A stretch of DNA of 64,000 bases from Stomoxys calcitrans (taxonomy: Eukaryota; Arthropoda; Insecta; Diptera; Muscidae), in assembly GCF_963082655.1 (NCBI RefSeq), contig NC_081552.1, forward strand, positions 194,150,098-194,214,097. The letters run 5' to 3'. Below the pieces are notes generated by a model. It was not told the DNA's origin. It did not search any database and saw nothing but the letters and a program-made list of their open reading frames with translations. The position numbers and the translations under genes are program-made. How positions within the stretch are numbered: position 1 is the stretch's first letter; the number at the start of each line of letters is the position of its first letter. This document shows positions 9,912 through 21,159 of the stretch, piece after piece.

Positions 9912-10662
9912 ACATTTGTTTTCAAACTAAATTTTTCTCAGTGCATTTCATAGACATCTCCCAGTACTAATTAACATTTTTTTTTCAAATTATCTTCCAA
10001 CAACAAAATATGTATACACATGTCTTAATAATGTAATGGATCAAACTGCTATTCCAGTGAATTCATCACAATGGAACGAAGCGCCACACCTTGCATGGAT
10101 GATAATCGCTTAACTACTAGACCATGATAGTTGAATTTTATTTTGATTAACTGTTTTGGTTTTCGTGAGAAGTGTCACAGAGAACATTAAAACAGACAAA
10201 TGAAATTGTCAGTAGGTTATACAGCAAACGCATTAAGTAGATCATTCCAATGGATCTCCATTCATTTTGTATTCAATTCAGATGGACTGTGATTGCAAAG
10301 GAATATTCATTATAATTCTTTTTTTTCTTGACAGCTCTAGGTGACTTCAAACTTAAGTAGCCGCAATGGAAACGTAAATATAGCATTAATCTGTAATATA
10401 ATTTGTTCTATGGCAATTATAAAAAAAATATAAACTTATTATAAACTGATAATTGCCCTCAATTGTAGGTGATGAAATTTGCATAGCAAAATTTGCCATT
10501 TCTTAGAAATGTTGAGTTCAATATTTTCTGTGGTTTGTGTAAAGGCAAAATTTTTAGACTCAAATGTATTGAACATTTTATTACATGTTTTTGTTGTCTT
10601 ATGCAAAGCGAAGTCATCCTGATTGCGAACATTAGCCACATAGTAAACAACGATATAGTAAT
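9912..10662. other. AT-rich DNA without a recognised gene
   Basis: I see no coding exon. The only structured piece is a tRNA-like relic at about 10065-10134. Reading frames at 10439-10723 overlap on both strands and look like chance. Confidence 0.4.
10065..10134 (-). repeat. tRNA-like relic (degenerate SINE head)
   Basis: On the minus strand, ATGGTCTAGTAGTTAAGCG resembles a tRNA A-box/D-arm. About 45 bases later GCGCTTCGTTCC resembles a decayed B box. There is no acceptor stem, so this is not a functional tRNA gene. Confidence 0.35.
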
Positions 10663-10981
10663 ACCAGCTGAACCGGGCTCGCTCTGCTGCGCATTCTGTA
10701 ACTCTCTTATACCTTTTATTTAAGCCTTATACCAACATGGTCTGTAAATAAGTCTTGAAGGGGACCACCCCTCGGACATTTGTGGAGACAAAATTCGTGC
10801 TCTACTCCCAAATACCTTTCATTTGAGTCCCATATTGGTGTTGTCGCCAAATAATACCAGTTTGTGGGGTCCTTTGGCAGTGGGGTGAGCCTCGAGACAC
10901 TTGGTCCCGAAAGTGGTTATCAATTCGGTGCTCTACCTCCAAAGAGTTTTCATTAGAGTCCCATATTGTCATAGTTGTATC
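10663..10981 (+). repeat. Family C repeat, 5' terminus with two units
   Basis: It starts ACCAGCTGAACCGGGCTCGC, matching the family C terminus, followed by units with CTACTCCCAAATACCTTTCA and CATTTGAGTCCCATATTG. It abuts the TATACCC end of the next island without spacer. Confidence 0.7.
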
Positions 10982-13460
10982 TATACCCACCACCATAGGA
11001 TAGGGGTATACTAATCTAGTCATTCCGTTTGTAACACCCCGAAATGTTGATCTGCGACCATATATAAAGTATATATATTCTGGATCCTCTCGACATTCTG
11101 ATTCGATCTAGTCCGTCTCTCGAAATCATGATAGTGGTCGAACGCGTAAAGCTACCCGCTTGATATTTTGCACAGATACTTAACATTGATGTAGGTCGTT
11201 GAGGATTGCAAATGGGCCATATCGGTTCAGATTTGGATATAGCTGCCATATAAACCAATCTCCCGATTTGACTTCTTGAGCCCCTGGAAGCTGGAATTTT
11301 TGTCCGATTTGGCTGAAATTTTGCACATAGTGATCTGTTAAGACTTTTAACAAATGTGGTAAGTACGGTTCAGATCGGCCAAGAACCTGATATAGCTCCC
11401 ATATAAACCGATGTCCCGATTTGACTTCTTGAGCCCTTACAAGACGCAGTTTTTGTCCGATTTGGCTGAAATTTTGCATGTAGTGTTCTGCACTGACTTC
11501 CAATAACCATGCCAAGTAATATCCAAATCGGTCTATAACCTGATATAGCTACCATATAAACCGATCTCCCGATTTGACTTCTTGAGCCCTTACAAGCCGC
11601 AATTTTTATCCGAATATGTTGAAATTTAGCACGCGATATTTTGTTACGACTTTCAACAACTGTGTCAAGTATGGTCCAAATCGGTCGATAACCTGATATA
11701 GCTCCCATACACACCGACCTATCGATTTGACTTCTCGAGCCCCTGGAAGCCGCAATTTTTGACCGATTTTGCCAAAATTTGACACACGAAGTTGAACTAA
11801 TGACCTCAATATACAAAACGAATAAGGTCCACATCGGGCCCCGATATGGGCCCTGTTTTATAGAGGAATGTTCATGGGGAAAATTAGGATTTTTGCCATG
11901 TACACCGATATGCCAGTTTAGGGTCTTAATCCCGTCACAGGCGCATTTATTATCTAAAATCGATGAGTGAGTGAGTTTTTTTAGCCTTCCGATAGCCGAC
12001 TCAAATATAGTGCAGATCGGTCTATATTCTGATATAGCTGCCATATAGAGCGATTGAGGGTCTTGATGCCGAAAAAGCCGCAATTATTACCCGAATTCGC
12101 TGTAGTTTGAAAAAGCGGGTTGTTTCAAGCCTTCCATCATCACACCTAAATATGGCCCAGATTGGACAATATTTAGATATAGCTGTCATATATACCGATC
12201 TGCCGATTGAAGATCTCAAGCCCATACAAGCCGCTATTATTATCCGATTTCGCAGAAATTTTATATCGTGAATGGATTTAAGTCTCCCGAATATGGTTCG
12301 AACCGGTGTTTATTCAGATATAGCTGCCATGTAGGCCGATCTGCCGATTATGGGTCTTAAGCATTTATTATCCGATTTCGCTGGAACTTGAGGCAGTAAG
12401 TTGTTTTAAGCTTTTCGTTATCACATCGTAATATGGTCCAGATCAGATAATATTTAGATATAGCTGCCATATAGACCGATCTGCCGATTGAGGGTCTTAA
12501 GCCCATAGAGCGGCAATTATCCGATTTCGCTAAAAATTTGACACAGTGACTTGTACCAAGCCTACCTACATCCGCGTGGTTTAAACGGACTATATTTAGA
12601 CATAGCTGCCATATAGACCGATCTGGCGATTTGGGGTCTTATGCCCAGAAAAGCCGAAATTATTATCCGATTTCGCTGAAATTTAAAATCGTGAGTGGAT
12701 TAAAGCCTCCCGATATCCGACTCAAATATGTTTCAGATTGCTCTTTATTCAGATATAGCTGCCATGTAGACCGATCCGCCGATTATGGGTCTTAAGCCCT
12801 TTTATTACCCGATTTTGATGGAATTTGACTCAGTGACTTGAATTAAGCCTAACGACATCCGACCAGCATATGGTGCAGACCAGACTACATTAATATATAG
12901 CTGCCATATAGGTCACCGCAGCGCAGAGGTTAGCATGTCCGCCTATGACACTGAACGCCTGGGTTCGAATCCTGGCGATACCTTCAAAAAAAAATGTTCA
13001 GCGGTGGTTTTTCCCTCCTAATGCTGGCAACATTTACGAGGTACTATGCCATCTGAAAACTTCTCTCCAAAGAGGTGTCGCACTGCGGCACGCCGTTCGG
13101 ACTCGGCTATAAAAAGGAGGCCCCTTATCATTGAGCTTAAACTTGAATCGGATTGCACTCTTTGATATGTGAGAAATATGTGAGAAGTTTACCCCTGTTT
13201 CTTAGTGAAATGTTCATGGGCAAAATTAGCATTTTTTCCATATAGATCGATCTTCCAATTTAGGGTCTTAATTCCGTAAAAAGCGGATTTGTTACCCGAT
13301 TTCGCTGAAACTGTGACTTGTATAAGAGTTCTTGGCACCGGAATCAAATATGATCCAGACCAACCCCCATTTGCATATTACTATGGATGTGGTAGTGGAG
13401 TTGGTTAATTTATCCATTGTGGTGGGTATCCGCATCATCAAACATTGTACACAGCAAAAC
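10982..13460 (+). repeat. Helentron/DINE-like island 2 (family B), long copy with SINE inside
   Basis: The left end is the palindromic TATACCCACC...GGGGTATA at 10982-11010. The conserved core follows: TATAAAGTATATATATTCTG, then GATTCGATCTAGTCCGTC. Next comes GCGTAAAGCTACCCGCTTG, then at least a dozen monomers of about 153 bp. Early monomers carry GATTTGACTTCTTGAGCCC; later ones carry the GATTTCGCTGAAATTT variant, so two monomer types lie in blocks. A SINE interrupts at 12911-13237. The right end decays near GGTGGGTATCC at about 13425 with no hairpin. Confidence 0.82.
12911..13237 (+). mobile_element. tRNA-derived SINE, copy 4, inside a DINE monomer
   Basis: Head GCAGCGCAGAGGTTAGCATG and perfect B box GGGTTCGAATCC, full body to GTTCATGGGCAAAATTAGC. 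It is flanked by CCATATA at 12904-12910 and 13238-13244, part of the monomer motif GCTGCCATATAGACC. A short internal duplication of GATATGTGAGAA occurs near 13160. Confidence 0.85.
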
Positions 13461-13660
13461 TATCCATTTCAGTTTTCAACTGACAGAAAAGCCACTCAAT
13501 ATGATTTTGGACAAGCAATCTGTCAATTCCTCTTTTCAAATGACCATTATGAGTCAATAATAACAATAATAAAGTGATCCAAAAGTAAATATTTGGCCAA
13601 AACTAACACCTCAGCAGCAGTTGGCTTTTTATTTTGTTTGTTCCACATACAAACTAGGTC
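13450..13660 (+). repeat. Unclassified dispersed repeat, copy 1
   Basis: It shares GACAAGCAATCTGTC, CATTATGAGTCAATAATAAC and GCAGCAGTTGGCT...GTTCCACA with 20490-20770 on the opposite strand. No coding signal or clear terminal repeat is visible. The 81-codon frame at 13332-13577 spans a DINE tail and this repeat and is not a gene. Confidence 0.55.
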
Positions 13661-14904
13661 AACTGCCTGGAGGAGGCTTCTGATGGTGTATTCTCTGTTG
13701 TCTCATCTTCGTGTTCCTAATTAAGAGACCACAAACCAAAGTGGAAATGTATGTAAACAGCGCGGTGGATCAACCACATTTGCGCTTTTTTTGTTGGTGT
13801 TTTGTAAATTTGTCAAACGTTTCACATTTTGTCCATATCCATGAAAGTGTGAATTTCGTTGTCACAAAATAAAAAAAAAAACACACAGCAAAATTGATTT
13901 CATTGTCTGGCCAGTCCACCTCTTGCTTCCCAACAATTTGACTGAAGTCAGGTCATTAACGCCAGCAAGCTTTATGAAATTTAAATTTGAATTAAAACCA
14001 TAAGCTGGGCAAAAATGAAGATCTCATCATAATGAAAAGAACGAAGATTTCGCATCTGAGGCTGATGCCAATTGGCTGGCTGAAAGCGAAAACTTCCGTG
14101 TTCCAGATTTGAGCAAATTAACTTAGCCACAGTTCGCGCACCTCCACTAGAAGATTTGCTAATAAACAGTTGGCCATTTGTGGAAACTTGTTTTTTGCGG
14201 GAAGGAGAAAAAAAGAGGTGTTCTGAAAAATGTCAAGAAACAGAATAAAACAACTGGAGGGAATCTAAGATGACATTTGAAAATTTGATATAGGCTGGCT
14301 TACAAAAAATTTAGCAAATGCTAGAAGGTTATTAATATGTTGCCTTGATTGTCCTTAAGGTGTTTCAAATTGCTTTAAAATCTTATATCCCCTTAATAAA
14401 TCACTTTTCAATCATCATGTTTGCCTTTGAAACTCTGCTAGCATACCTCGTACTTTGTTCTGAGGTGAGTCAAATTCAAAAAAACCGGCTTTTAAGCCCA
14501 TATACAAAATCAAAAAGAATATAATGTCTGGTCATTTCGCATTGATGAAACGTAACAAATTATAATTTGAAATTAATTGAAAACTCGATTTCAGATTTGA
14601 ATTGGCAGTGTTCGAAGTAATGGCAATGGCGGTATCAGTGATGTTATGTTAGTGTCCCAATGCACGTTGTTCGTTATTGACTTTTAGTCTAATTCTCTTT
14701 TTAGCCACCACCACAGTAGCATGGGAGGTCTATTTACTACCTCATGCTGTTTTAAGCAAATATTTATTTCTGCACGGCGAGAAATTTTTTGGTAAGAACA
14801 GCAAAAATGTTTGCTGTAACAGCAGAAAGTCTGCTGAAAATGGCACAGCAGTAATAGTTTGCTAAAACAGCAAACATTTTTTGTTGATTTCAAATGGTAA
14901 ACAA
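13661..14904. other. AT-rich DNA; cluster of short AGCAAA inverted motifs at its end
   Basis: There is no recognisable gene. At 14790-14885, motifs such as AGCAAAAATGTTTGCTGT, AACAGCAGAAAGTCTGCTG and AAACAGCAAACATTTTTTG form small nested inverted repeats, perhaps a MITE remnant. Reading frames at 14677-14893 overlap this cluster on both strands and are not credible genes. Confidence 0.4.
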
Positions 14905-17095
14905 AGCGGGTTCAAAGATGGGCTATATCGGACTATATGCTGATATCGCCCCCATATAGACCGATCTGCCAAATAAAGGTCTTAGGTCCATAAAAGCCAT
15001 ATTTTTTTGGGCGATGTCGCTGAAATTTGGGACAGTGAGTTGTGTTAGGCGCTTTGACGTTTTTCTTCACTTTGGGCCAGCTTGGTCCAGATTTGAATAT
15101 AGCTGCCACATAGACTGATTGAAAGTTCAATTCCGAAATTCCGATTTCCGATTTCGCCGAAATTTGGGACAGTGAGTTGTGTTAGGCCCTTCGATATCCT
15201 TCCTCAATTTGGCTCAAATCCAGATTTGGATATAGCTGTCATACAGACTGATCTCTCAATTTAAGGTTCTGGGCTCATGAAAAGCGCACTTATTGTTACA
15301 TTTCGCCGATATTTTGGACAGTGAGTTGTGTTAGGCCCTTTTTCATCTTTATTACATTTGGCCCAGAGCCGTCAAAATTGGGATATAGCTCCCATGTAGA
15401 CCGATCTCTAGATTTAAAGTCTTGGGTCCATAAAACGCGCATTCATTGTCCGATTTCGCCGAAAATGGGGACAGTGAGCTGTGTTAGGCCATTCGAAATC
15501 TACTTCAATTTGGTTCAGATCGGTCCAGATTTGGATATAGCTGCGATGCATACTGATCTGTAGATTTAAAGTCTTTATTGTCCGATTTCGCCGCAATTTG
15601 GGACAGTGAGTTATGTAAGGACTTCAATTTAGCCCAGATCGGTTCAGATTTGGATATAGCTGCCATATAGACCGATCTAGCTTTGTCCGTCCGTCTGTCT
15701 GTTGAAATCACGCTGAAATTTTGCACAGATTCTTTTTATGTCCATAAGCAGGTTAAGTTCGAAGATGGGCTATATGGGACTATATCTTGATATAGCCCCC
15801 ATATAGACCGATCCGCCGATTTAGGGTTTTAGGCCCATAAAAGCCACATTTATCATCCGATTTTGCTAAAATTTGGGACAGACAGTTGTATTAGGCAATT
15901 CGATATTCCTCTTCAATTTGGCCCAGATTGGTTCAGATTTGGATGTAGCCCCCACATAGGCCGATCCCCCGATTTAGGGCCTTAGACCCATAAAAACCAC
16001 ATTTATTGTCCGATTTTGCTGAAATTTGCGACAGTGAGTTATGATGACCACTCGACATCTTTCTTTTATTTGGCCTACATCGGTCCAGATTTGCATATAG
16101 CTGCCATATAAACCGATCTCTCGATTTAAGGTCTTTCGCCCATAAAAGGCACATTTATTGTCCCATCTTGCCAAAATTTGGGACAGAGAGTTGTGTTAGG
16201 CCCTTCGATATCACTCTTCAATGTGGCTCAGATCAGTTCAGATTTCGATATAGCTGCCATGTAGACTGATCTCTCGATTTAAGGCTTTGGCCCATAAAAG
16301 GCACATTTAGTGTACGATGTCACCGAAATTTGGGATAGTGAGATTAAGCCTCTCGACATACTTCTGCAATATGGCAAAGATCAGTCCAGATTTGGATATA
16401 GCTGCCATATAGACCGATCTCGCGATTTAAGGCTTTGAGAACATAAAAGGCGCATTTATTGTCCGATGTCGCCGAAATTAGGGACAGTGAGTTGTGTTAG
16501 GCTCTTCAACATTCTTCTTTAATTTGGCTCAGATCGGTCGAGATTTGAATATAGCTGCCATATAGACCGATCTCCCGATTTAGGGTCTAGGGCCCATAAA
16601 TGACACATTTATTGCCCGATTTCGCCGAAATTTGGGACAGTGAGTTGTGTTGGGCCCCTCGACATCCTTCTTCAATTTAGCCCAGATCGGTTCACATTTG
16701 GATATAGCTGCCATATAGACCGATCGCTCGGTTGAAATTCTTGGCCCCATAAAAGACGCATTTATTATCCGATTTCGCTGAAATTGACACAGAGACTTGT
16801 GTTAGACTTTTCGACATCCGTGTGCTATATGGTTCAGATTGGCCTATATTTGGATATCGCTACCAAAAAGACCTATAAAATTTGTTTTAAAAAATTGAAC
16901 AGTGACTTGTTTTTATTAGACCACGCAATGTCCAAGCCGAATTTGGTCTAATTCGGACCATAGTTTGATATATCTGCGATGGGTGCACAAATTATGCATC
17001 TTTCACCAGATTACGAAGAAATGTGGTTTGCATATATACCTGTGGTGGTGGGTATCCCAAGTTCGGTCCGGACGAACTTAATGCTTACTTGGTTA
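14905..17095 (+). repeat. Helentron/DINE-like island 3 (family B), monomer variant with GGGACAGTGAGTTGTGTTAG
   Basis: About fourteen monomers of roughly 137-153 bp carry GATATAGCTGCCATATAGAC, CCGATTTCGCCGAAATTTGG and GACAGTGAGTTGTGTTAGGC. A relic of the element core sits inside at about 15680 (TTTGTCCGTCCGTCTGTCTG, then TTTTGCACAGATTC), so at least two elements were joined. The right end has the degenerate hairpin TTCGGTCCGGACGAA at 17062-17076 after GGTGGTGGGTATCC. Confidence 0.8.
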
Positions 17096-17099
17096 AACA

Positions 17100-18128
17100 A
17101 CTAACGCCCGTTTTGTGTTTTGTTTCACTGTCAAACATCTTTAGTTTGGTCTATAAAGTAACCGTGAGTCGTCCTACAAACGAACAACGCTTGCAAATTA
17201 TTGATTTTTTTTATCAAAATGCGTACTCTGTTAAGAAATTTCATCGTGCACTTATATTTTTCCATTTTTGGCTCAATGAATAAGCAGAAAAATAAGCAGA
17301 AATGTCGATTTTGAAGTGAAGATCAGCCAGAAGAATTGCAAAAGCTACCAATGCATCCAGAAAAAGTCACTGTTTGGTGAGGTTTATGGGCTGGTGGCAT
17401 CATTGGACCGTACTTCTTCAAAGACGATGCGAGTCGTAACCGTGAATGGTGAGCGCCACCGTGAGATGATATCCAATTTTTTTTTTTGCCAAAAAAAAAC
17501 AAGAGCTTGACTTGTATGACGTGTGCGGTTTATGGGCTGGTGGCATCATTGGACCGTAGTTCTTCAAATATGATGTGAATTGTAACGTAACTGTGAATGG
17601 TGAGCGCTACCGTGAGATGATATCCAACCTTTTTTTTTTTTGCTCAAAATGCAATAGCTTAACTTGCATGACGCGTGGTTTCAAAAAGACGGTGCCGCAT
17701 GCCACACTGCACGCTTAACAATGGACTTTTTGAAAGGCGAGTTCGGTGCACATTTTATTTCACGTTTGGGACCGGTCAATTGGCCGCCTAGTTCATGCGA
17801 TTTAAGGCCTTTAGACTATTTTTGGTGGGGATATGTTAAAGCTCATGTCTATACAGACAAGCCCGTTTCAATTGACGCATTGGAGGACATTGAAGCATTT
17901 ATTCGTGAGATAACGGCCGAAATGTATGTATGGAAAGAGTATGCCAATAGTGGGCTTAGCGGATACGCCATTTGAGGCGCAGTTACGGTCAAGATTTGCA
18001 TGAAATAATCTTCAAACATAAAATTATATGGACCGTACTATCGATTCAAATAAAGATTTCATGCATTTTTCTGAATTTTATGTGTTTTTGAAAAACTTTC
18101 CTATAGCTCTTAAAAAATCACCTTTTAT
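17100..18128 (+). pseudogene. Mariner-type transposon copy, transposase decayed
   Basis: The 5' end is missing. The N-terminus reads SRPTNEQRLQIIDFFYQNAY, followed by degraded EDQPEELQKLPMHPEK and AGGIIGPYFFKD. The C-terminal catalytic part is open at 17664-17975: WFQKDGAACHTAR (second Asp), then CDLRPLDYFWWGYVKAHVY with the third Asp 40 residues later. That spacing is longer than the 34 of classical mariner, so it is closer to DD41D-type elements. The 3' end CTTAAAAAATCACC matches the AAGGGTGATTTTTT terminus at 6069. A 146-bp internal duplication and stops inactivate it. Confidence 0.85.
17381..17672 (+). repeat. 146-bp tandem duplication inside the mariner transposase
   Basis: The segment starting GGTTTATGGGCTGGTGGCAT occurs at 17381 and again at 17527. 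Both copies run through AACCGTGAATGGTGAGCG or a variant and GAGATGATATCCAA to the CTTGACTTG region. The copies have diverged at about 10-15 positions and in the length of a T run. Confidence 0.85.
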
Positions 18129-18231
18129 ATATGCATATGTTTCATCTAATATGCACTTTTGTGGCTAACGAAGCCATATTTTGTGGGGATCGTTATTAAG
18201 TTTTACTGCTCTCACATTTGCTTAATAGCAG

Positions 18232-18320
18232 TAGGCAGATATGGTGGTGTAGGGTATTATATAGTCGGCTCCGCTCGCCCTTTTACCTATCCTTACTGGT
18301 TTTCCTTAAAACATATGGGA
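18232..18320 (-). repeat. Family D element end fragment
   Basis: Its reverse complement, ACCAGTAAGGATAGGTAAAA then GCCGACTATATAATACCCTA, matches the left end of the family D element at 31438-31500. Confidence 0.6.
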
Positions 18321-18335
18321 CCCATATTTTAAGGG

Positions 18336-19150
18336 AAAAGCATGCTAAGTTCGGCCCGGCCGAATCTTATATGCCCTACACCATAGATCGTATTTTTCAA
18401 GTGCTTTACCCCATATCTCTTTATAGACAAACAAAGGATAATGGATAAGAATTGCTATGCCATTTCAGCTATACCAAGTTATGAACCGATTGGAGTCATA
18501 CTTAGCTTGGCTGTTGGAGACCAAAGTGAAATTCATTGTGCAAAATTTAACCCAAATCGGATAAGAATTGCCCCCTACAGTGGCTCAAGAAATTAAATTA
18601 GGAGATCTGTTTATATGACATCTATATCAGGTTATCGACCGATTCAGGCCATATTTAACGTTTGTTAAAGGTGATACTAGAAGTCGTTGGGCAAAATTTC
18701 TTCTAAATCGGATACGAATTGCACCCCCTAGAGGCTCACGAAGTCAAGATCCGAGATCGGATTATATGGGATATCAATTATATCAGTTTTTGTACCGATT
18801 TGAACCATACTGGACGCAGTTGTTAGAATTTACAAGAAAACACTTCAGCTATATCGCATAATAATTGCGCCCTCTAGCGGCTCAAGGACTCAAGATCCGA
18901 CATTGGTTTATATGGGAGCTATATTAGGTTATGAACCGATTTGAACCATACTTAGAACCATACACAGTTGCTGATGGTCAAATCAAAACACTTTATGCTA
19001 AATTTTAGCCAATTCGGATTATAATTGCGCCCTCTAGCGGCTCAAGAACTCAAAATCCGAATTCGGTTTTTATGGGAGCCATATCAGGTTATGAACCGAT
19101 TTGAGCCACACTTGGCACCGATGTTGAAAATTTAACAGTACAAAATTCAC
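18336..19150 (-). repeat. Helentron/DINE-like island 4 (family B), hairpin end and four to five monomers
   Basis: It starts AAAGCATGCTAAG with hairpin TTCGGCCCGGCCGAA at 18350-18364. The subterminal block follows (ATCTTATATGCCCTACACCA, CATATCTCTTTATAGACAAA), then monomers with GCGCCCTCTAGCGGCTCAAG and GGTTATGAACCGATTTGA. The TATACCC end is missing. The break is at about 19150, where LINE C begins. Confidence 0.8.
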
Positions 19151-19159
19151 TTGTCCTTG

Positions 19160-20212
19160 GTGCCGGACCACAAAAATATCGCATGGAGCAAAAAAAAGCA
19201 GACGAGCTTGCGAGACTAGGAATTTTACACATTCCAGGGGAGCTAGAATCTGAGGGTATGACTATAGCGACGTGTAAGCCATCTCTCTAGGATCAGATCC
19301 GAAGGGCAAGAAAGAAAAGATGACACAAAGGTTGGGTTGTGAACATTCCTTATCTAGACAACCGCTTCCCTGCCGCTAGCTAGAACAGACTTCTTAGTCA
19401 TGTCGGATCAAAAAACTTGCTGACAAGTTTTTCCCCTCCTAATGCTGGCAACATTTGTGAGGTACTATGCCATGTAAAACTTCTCTCCAAAGAGGTGTCG
19501 CACTGCGGCACGCCGTTCGGATTCGGTTATAAAAAGGAGGTCCCTTATCATTGAGCTTAAACTTGAATCGGACTGCACTCATTGATATGTGAGAAGTTTG
19601 CCCCCGTTTCTTAGTGGAATGTTCATGGGCAAAATTTGCATTTTTGCTGACAAGCTAAAGGTTGCAAGTAACGACTTCTAAGGAAGCTGTGAGGACGTCG
19701 AGAAAGAAGAGACTATAGAACATCTGCTGTGTGTGTGTCACGCACTGGCAGTCAGAAGGAGTTCAATTTTAGGTTCTCTTTTTTTGTTGAGAACTTTAGA
19801 TTGTGAACATTCGCAAGTAAGTGGACTTTTAAAAGCTATCTTGATGGTTCAACAGTAGGAACTAGAAGGCATCTTCCTTCTCCTTTTCCTGTGATATCAC
19901 AATGGACGAAAGCGTCTAAGTGAGTCTGATGGCTGACTGCCATTTATACCTAACCCAACCCAACCTACCCTTCACTATTATTGGCGTATCGTGTGAGGCC
20001 TTCAGTTCTACTTGAGGTGGAACTGAGTTCTCTTTTCTTTGAGTCTGTTTTAGCGGATGTGAACATTCGCAAGTGGTCTTTTAATAGCGATTTGGATAGT
20101 TTAACGGTAGAAGGCATCTTCCTTCTCCCGTTTCCGTGGTAAAACGAAAACTTCTAAGTAAGTCTGATGACTCTTAAACCTGCCACTTAAACCTAACCTC
20201 GCCTACCCTTCA
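19160..20212 (+). pseudogene. LINE C 3' portion with SINE insertion and duplicated 3' end
   Basis: It carries the end of RNase H (ADELARLGI), the linker, and the C-terminal finger CEDVEKEETIEHLLCVCHAL at about 19690-19750, then RRSSILGS and a stop. The 3' UTR ends CCTAACCCAACCCAACCTAC near 19970. A second copy of the 3' UTR follows at about 19971-20212 (shared GTGAACATTCGCAAGT, AGAAGGCATCTTCCTTCTCC and CTACCCTTCAC), period about 237 bp. The SINE at 19428-19643 splits the linker. No catalytic domain remains. Confidence 0.75.
19428..19643 (+). mobile_element. tRNA-derived SINE, copy 5, 5' truncated with target duplication
   Basis: It lacks the tRNA-like head and starts at TTTTTCCCCTCCTAATGCTG. 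The body is otherwise typical up to GGGCAAAATTTGCATTT. It is flanked by the exact repeat TTGCTGACAAG at 19417-19427 and 19644-19654, within LINE C coding sequence. Truncation plus target duplication fits incomplete reverse transcription at insertion. Confidence 0.88.
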
Positions 20213-21159
20213 CCAATGTTGACGTAACGTATGAGGCCTTCAGCCATTTCAAACTTCTTTTAGAGGTTTTTTAGAATGAATTTCTCCATATCTAAGTTAA
20301 AATCGCTCAAAAAGCTCTCATAGATATGAGAGAAATCCTAGCATGTTTGTAGGCAAATTTAAAAATGTAGAAAAATCATTGATAGTAAACGGAGGACAAA
20401 GTTCGTTTCTATGCCATAAGGCTTGGCTAAACAAAGAACTTTCTTATTTTTGAAACGTACCACTTTTCGAATTTCTATATCTTCCTTCTATTTATTTATT
20501 GTGGAACAAAAACAGCCAACTGCTGCTAAGGTATTATTTTCTGATAAATATTTACTTATAGATTAATTTGTTATTATTGACTCATAATGGACTTTTGAAA
20601 ATGCGTAGACATATTGCTTGTCCAAATCCAAATCACATTGAGTAGTTGGAATCTGCCAGTTGGAATCCGAAAGAAAGAGAGCTCTTGTTGCAGAAGATAA
20701 AAGATGATTCAGTTGAAAAATTGTATAAAAAGTCATGACCACATGAGTAGGAACATCTGAAAATGTTCTTGGGCCCATTCTAAGGAGGTTTTAAAAAGGA
20801 AAAATGTCGAAATGCTACAAAATCGGGATTTTTTGACCTTAAGAAGTCACATGAGAGGATTGGTTTGCGGGGTGCTTACATCAGCTTTTTGTAAATGAAA
20901 CCTTTGGAATTATTCACAGCCATTAACACTTCGACAACGTGTGCAGAGATTTTTTTAAAAATTGCCTAAAGTTTTTTGAGCTGCCGAGAATTGAACTTGT
21001 GTTCCATCCATCTCATGACTGTGAGTTTATAAACGTCTTATAAGGTAAGGTATAAGGTATGGTACCCGTTTCCAACATTTTTGAAAAGGCGAGGTAAGAC
21101 ACTTATAAAAAAATCTCACTGTCTGAGATTGGAGAACATATTGATGAACTTTATTTATA
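20213..21159. other. AT-rich DNA containing dispersed repeat copy 2
   Basis: The stretch 20490-20770 is the second copy of the repeat at 13450-13660. The rest has no element or exon that I recognise. The 71-codon minus frame at 20563-20778 falls in the repeat. Confidence 0.45.
20490..20770 (-). repeat. Unclassified dispersed repeat, copy 2
   Basis: The reverse complement shows TTAGCAGCAGTTGGCT, GTCCATTATGAGTCAATAAT and GACAAGCAATATGTC, in the same family as 13450-13660 but with the ends arranged differently, suggesting internal rearrangement. Confidence 0.5.

Noticed and set aside
11370..12083. 237-codon minus-strand frame
   Set aside because: It runs through DINE monomers whose 153-bp length keeps the frame open by chance; the peptide simply repeats every 51 residues. 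The same applies to 31500-32069 and 9393-9728.
14905..17095. CRISPR-like array
   Set aside because: Units are contiguous diverged monomers of about 150 bp without unique spacers, in a eukaryotic genome.
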